Shown here one piece after another: positions 63,276-64,000 of a stretch of 64,000 nt of DNA (the stretch's first letter is position 1; each line of letters starts with the position of its first letter). This DNA is from Clostridium sp. 1001271st1 H5 (GTDB lineage Bacteria; Bacillota; Clostridia; Lachnospirales; Lachnospiraceae). The stretch spans positions 1 through 64,000 of the forward strand of contig NZ_SPHO01000001.1 in the NCBI RefSeq assembly GCF_005845215.1. The letters run 5' to 3'. Position numbers and translations under genes: made by a program. Below the pieces are notes generated by a model. It ran no database searches, was not told the origin of the DNA, and saw only the letters and a list, made by a program, of their open reading frames with translations.

Positions 63276-64000
63276 ATGTCATGTGAGATGCCAAAGAACG
63301 GAATGATAGGAAAAAGCGTGCCTGTCAGGGACGCAGCCATGAAGGTGACAGGTCAGATGCGGTATGTGGCGGATATGAAGCTGCCGGGAATGCTGCATGC
63401 CAAGATTTTATTTTCTCCTGTTCCCCACGCCAGGATTAAGTCCATAGACACCTCGGCAGCCATGGCCATGGAAGGGGTTCATGCCGTGGTCTGCTACAAG
63501 GACTCTCCTAAAAATATTTACAACGGAAACGGAGAGGATAAGGACATTAATCCATCCGAGCTGGTGTTTGACCAGGTAGTGCGCTTTGTGGGAGATAAGG
63601 TTGCGGCTGTGGCAGCCGACACAGAGGAGATTGCAAGAAAGGCGCTTTCCCTTATCACGGTGGAATATGAGGAGCTTCCCTTTTATCTGGACCCGGAGGA
63701 GGCCATGAAGGAGGATGCATACCCCATTCATCAGGGCGGCAACATCATCATGGAGTCCAATAATTCCGGCGGGGACGTGGACGGCGCCCTGAGGGACGCG
63801 GACCTTGTATTCCGTCACAGATACGAGATGCCGGCAGTGAACCATTGTTCCCTGGAAACACATGTATCCATTGCGGAGTATGATGCAGGCGGAAAGCTGA
63901 CCGTGTGGACACCCACCCAGGATGCCTTTGGCCAGAGAATTAACCTTCAGCGCATTTTCGAGCTTCCCATGAGTAAGATACGGGTTATCAGTCCTGTCAT
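63276..64000 (+). CDS. molybdopterin subunit of molybdenum hydroxylase 3, cut by window edge
   Basis: About 241 residues are visible, reading open to 64000. GGAGGG precedes ATG 63276. The start (IGKSVPVRDAAMKVTG, then DMKLPGMLHAK) and the H-Q-G-G-N and VNHCSLETH stretches align with the protein at 58447, so it is a paralogous two-subunit hydroxylase. The catalytic Glu region lies beyond the window. Confidence 0.85.
   Translation, partial: MSCEMPKNGMIGKSVPVRDAAMKVTGQMRYVADMKLPGMLHAKILFSPVPHARIKSIDTSAAMAMEGVHAVVCYKDSPKNIYNGNGEDKDINPSELVFDQVVRFVGDKVAAVAADTEEIARKALSLITVEYEELPFYLDPEEAMKEDAYPIHQGGNIIMESNNSGGDVDGALRDADLVFRHRYEMPAVNHCSLETHVSIAEYDAGGKLTVWTPTQDAFGQRINLQRIFELPMSKIRVISPV

Overview
The window reads as chromosome of a gut Lachnospiraceae close to the Enterocloster/Clostridium bolteae-clostridioforme group. 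This is inferred from Firmicutes-type AGGAGG ribosome binding sites, moderate GC, YesN/LytS-type two-component systems, GPH sugar symporters, C_GCAxxG_C_C proteins, choline-binding-like wall repeats and a clostridial anaerobic purine-degradation cluster. I saw no rRNA, tRNA, CRISPR array, phage or complete insertion sequence.

Layout. (1) 0.1-1.0 kb: an Rpn-like hypothetical protein. (2) 1.1-6.7 kb: a glycan locus with an AraC regulator divergent from a GPH symporter and cytoplasmic GH5 and GH43 hydrolases, closed by a strong terminator. (3) 6.9-9.7 kb: a thiol/redox group of two C_GCAxxG_C_C proteins around a CoA-disulfide-reductase/rhodanese fusion. (4) 9.8-16.8 kb: single genes, namely an ArAE exporter, a RelA/SpoT-domain protein with a HEPN-like tail, a GGDEF-EAL protein, an unknown membrane-anchored protein and a Cof-type HAD phosphatase. 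(5) 16.8-25.7 kb: an OmpR/histidine kinase pair divergent from an operon with a large solute-binding lipoprotein, two importer-type permeases, a coiled-coil membrane fusion protein and an FtsX/MacB-shaped protein, with no ATPase gene. The divergent promoters lie on a perfect 22-bp inverted repeat. (6) 25.7-28.0 kb: a MATE efflux gene behind two tandem, sequence-related terminator RNAs that I interpret as guanidine-IV/mepA-type riboswitches, then a cytidylate-kinase-like gene. (7) 28.1-32.3 kb: a wall-binding repeat protein, a PfkB kinase and two unknown membrane proteins. (8) 32.4-42.7 kb: a more AT-rich block with a YesN/LytS two-component system, an RbsB/A/C/C-type sugar importer, a class II aldolase and a rhamnulokinase-like kinase.

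(9) 43.2 kb to the window edge is a long one-directional purine/N-heterocycle catabolic cluster: hydA, an NCS2 permease, two amidohydrolases (8-oxoguanine-deaminase-like and SsnA-like), a three-subunit xanthine-dehydrogenase-type hydroxylase, ygeX, preA, ygeY, a DUF6506 protein, a dipeptidase, a two-subunit molybdo-hydroxylase, an iron-sulfur flavoprotein, a second NCS2 permease, and a third hydroxylase that runs off the window. The family set matches the anaerobic uric-acid/purine degradation clusters known from gut Firmicutes and the E. coli yge/ygf/ssnA/xdh region. The likely logic is import by NCS2 carriers, hydroxylation and deamination of the purine ring, hydantoinase-type ring opening, then ygeX/ygeY processing of the fragments. 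A leader with mutually exclusive antiterminator and terminator hairpins lies between a TTGACA promoter and hydA, so the cluster is probably attenuation-controlled.

Best leads: the hydA attenuator, the tandem riboswitch before the MATE gene, the ATPase-less importer/efflux hybrid operon with its symmetric operator, the SsnA-like protein lacking a metal-site histidine, and the RelA/SpoT-HEPN-like fusion.
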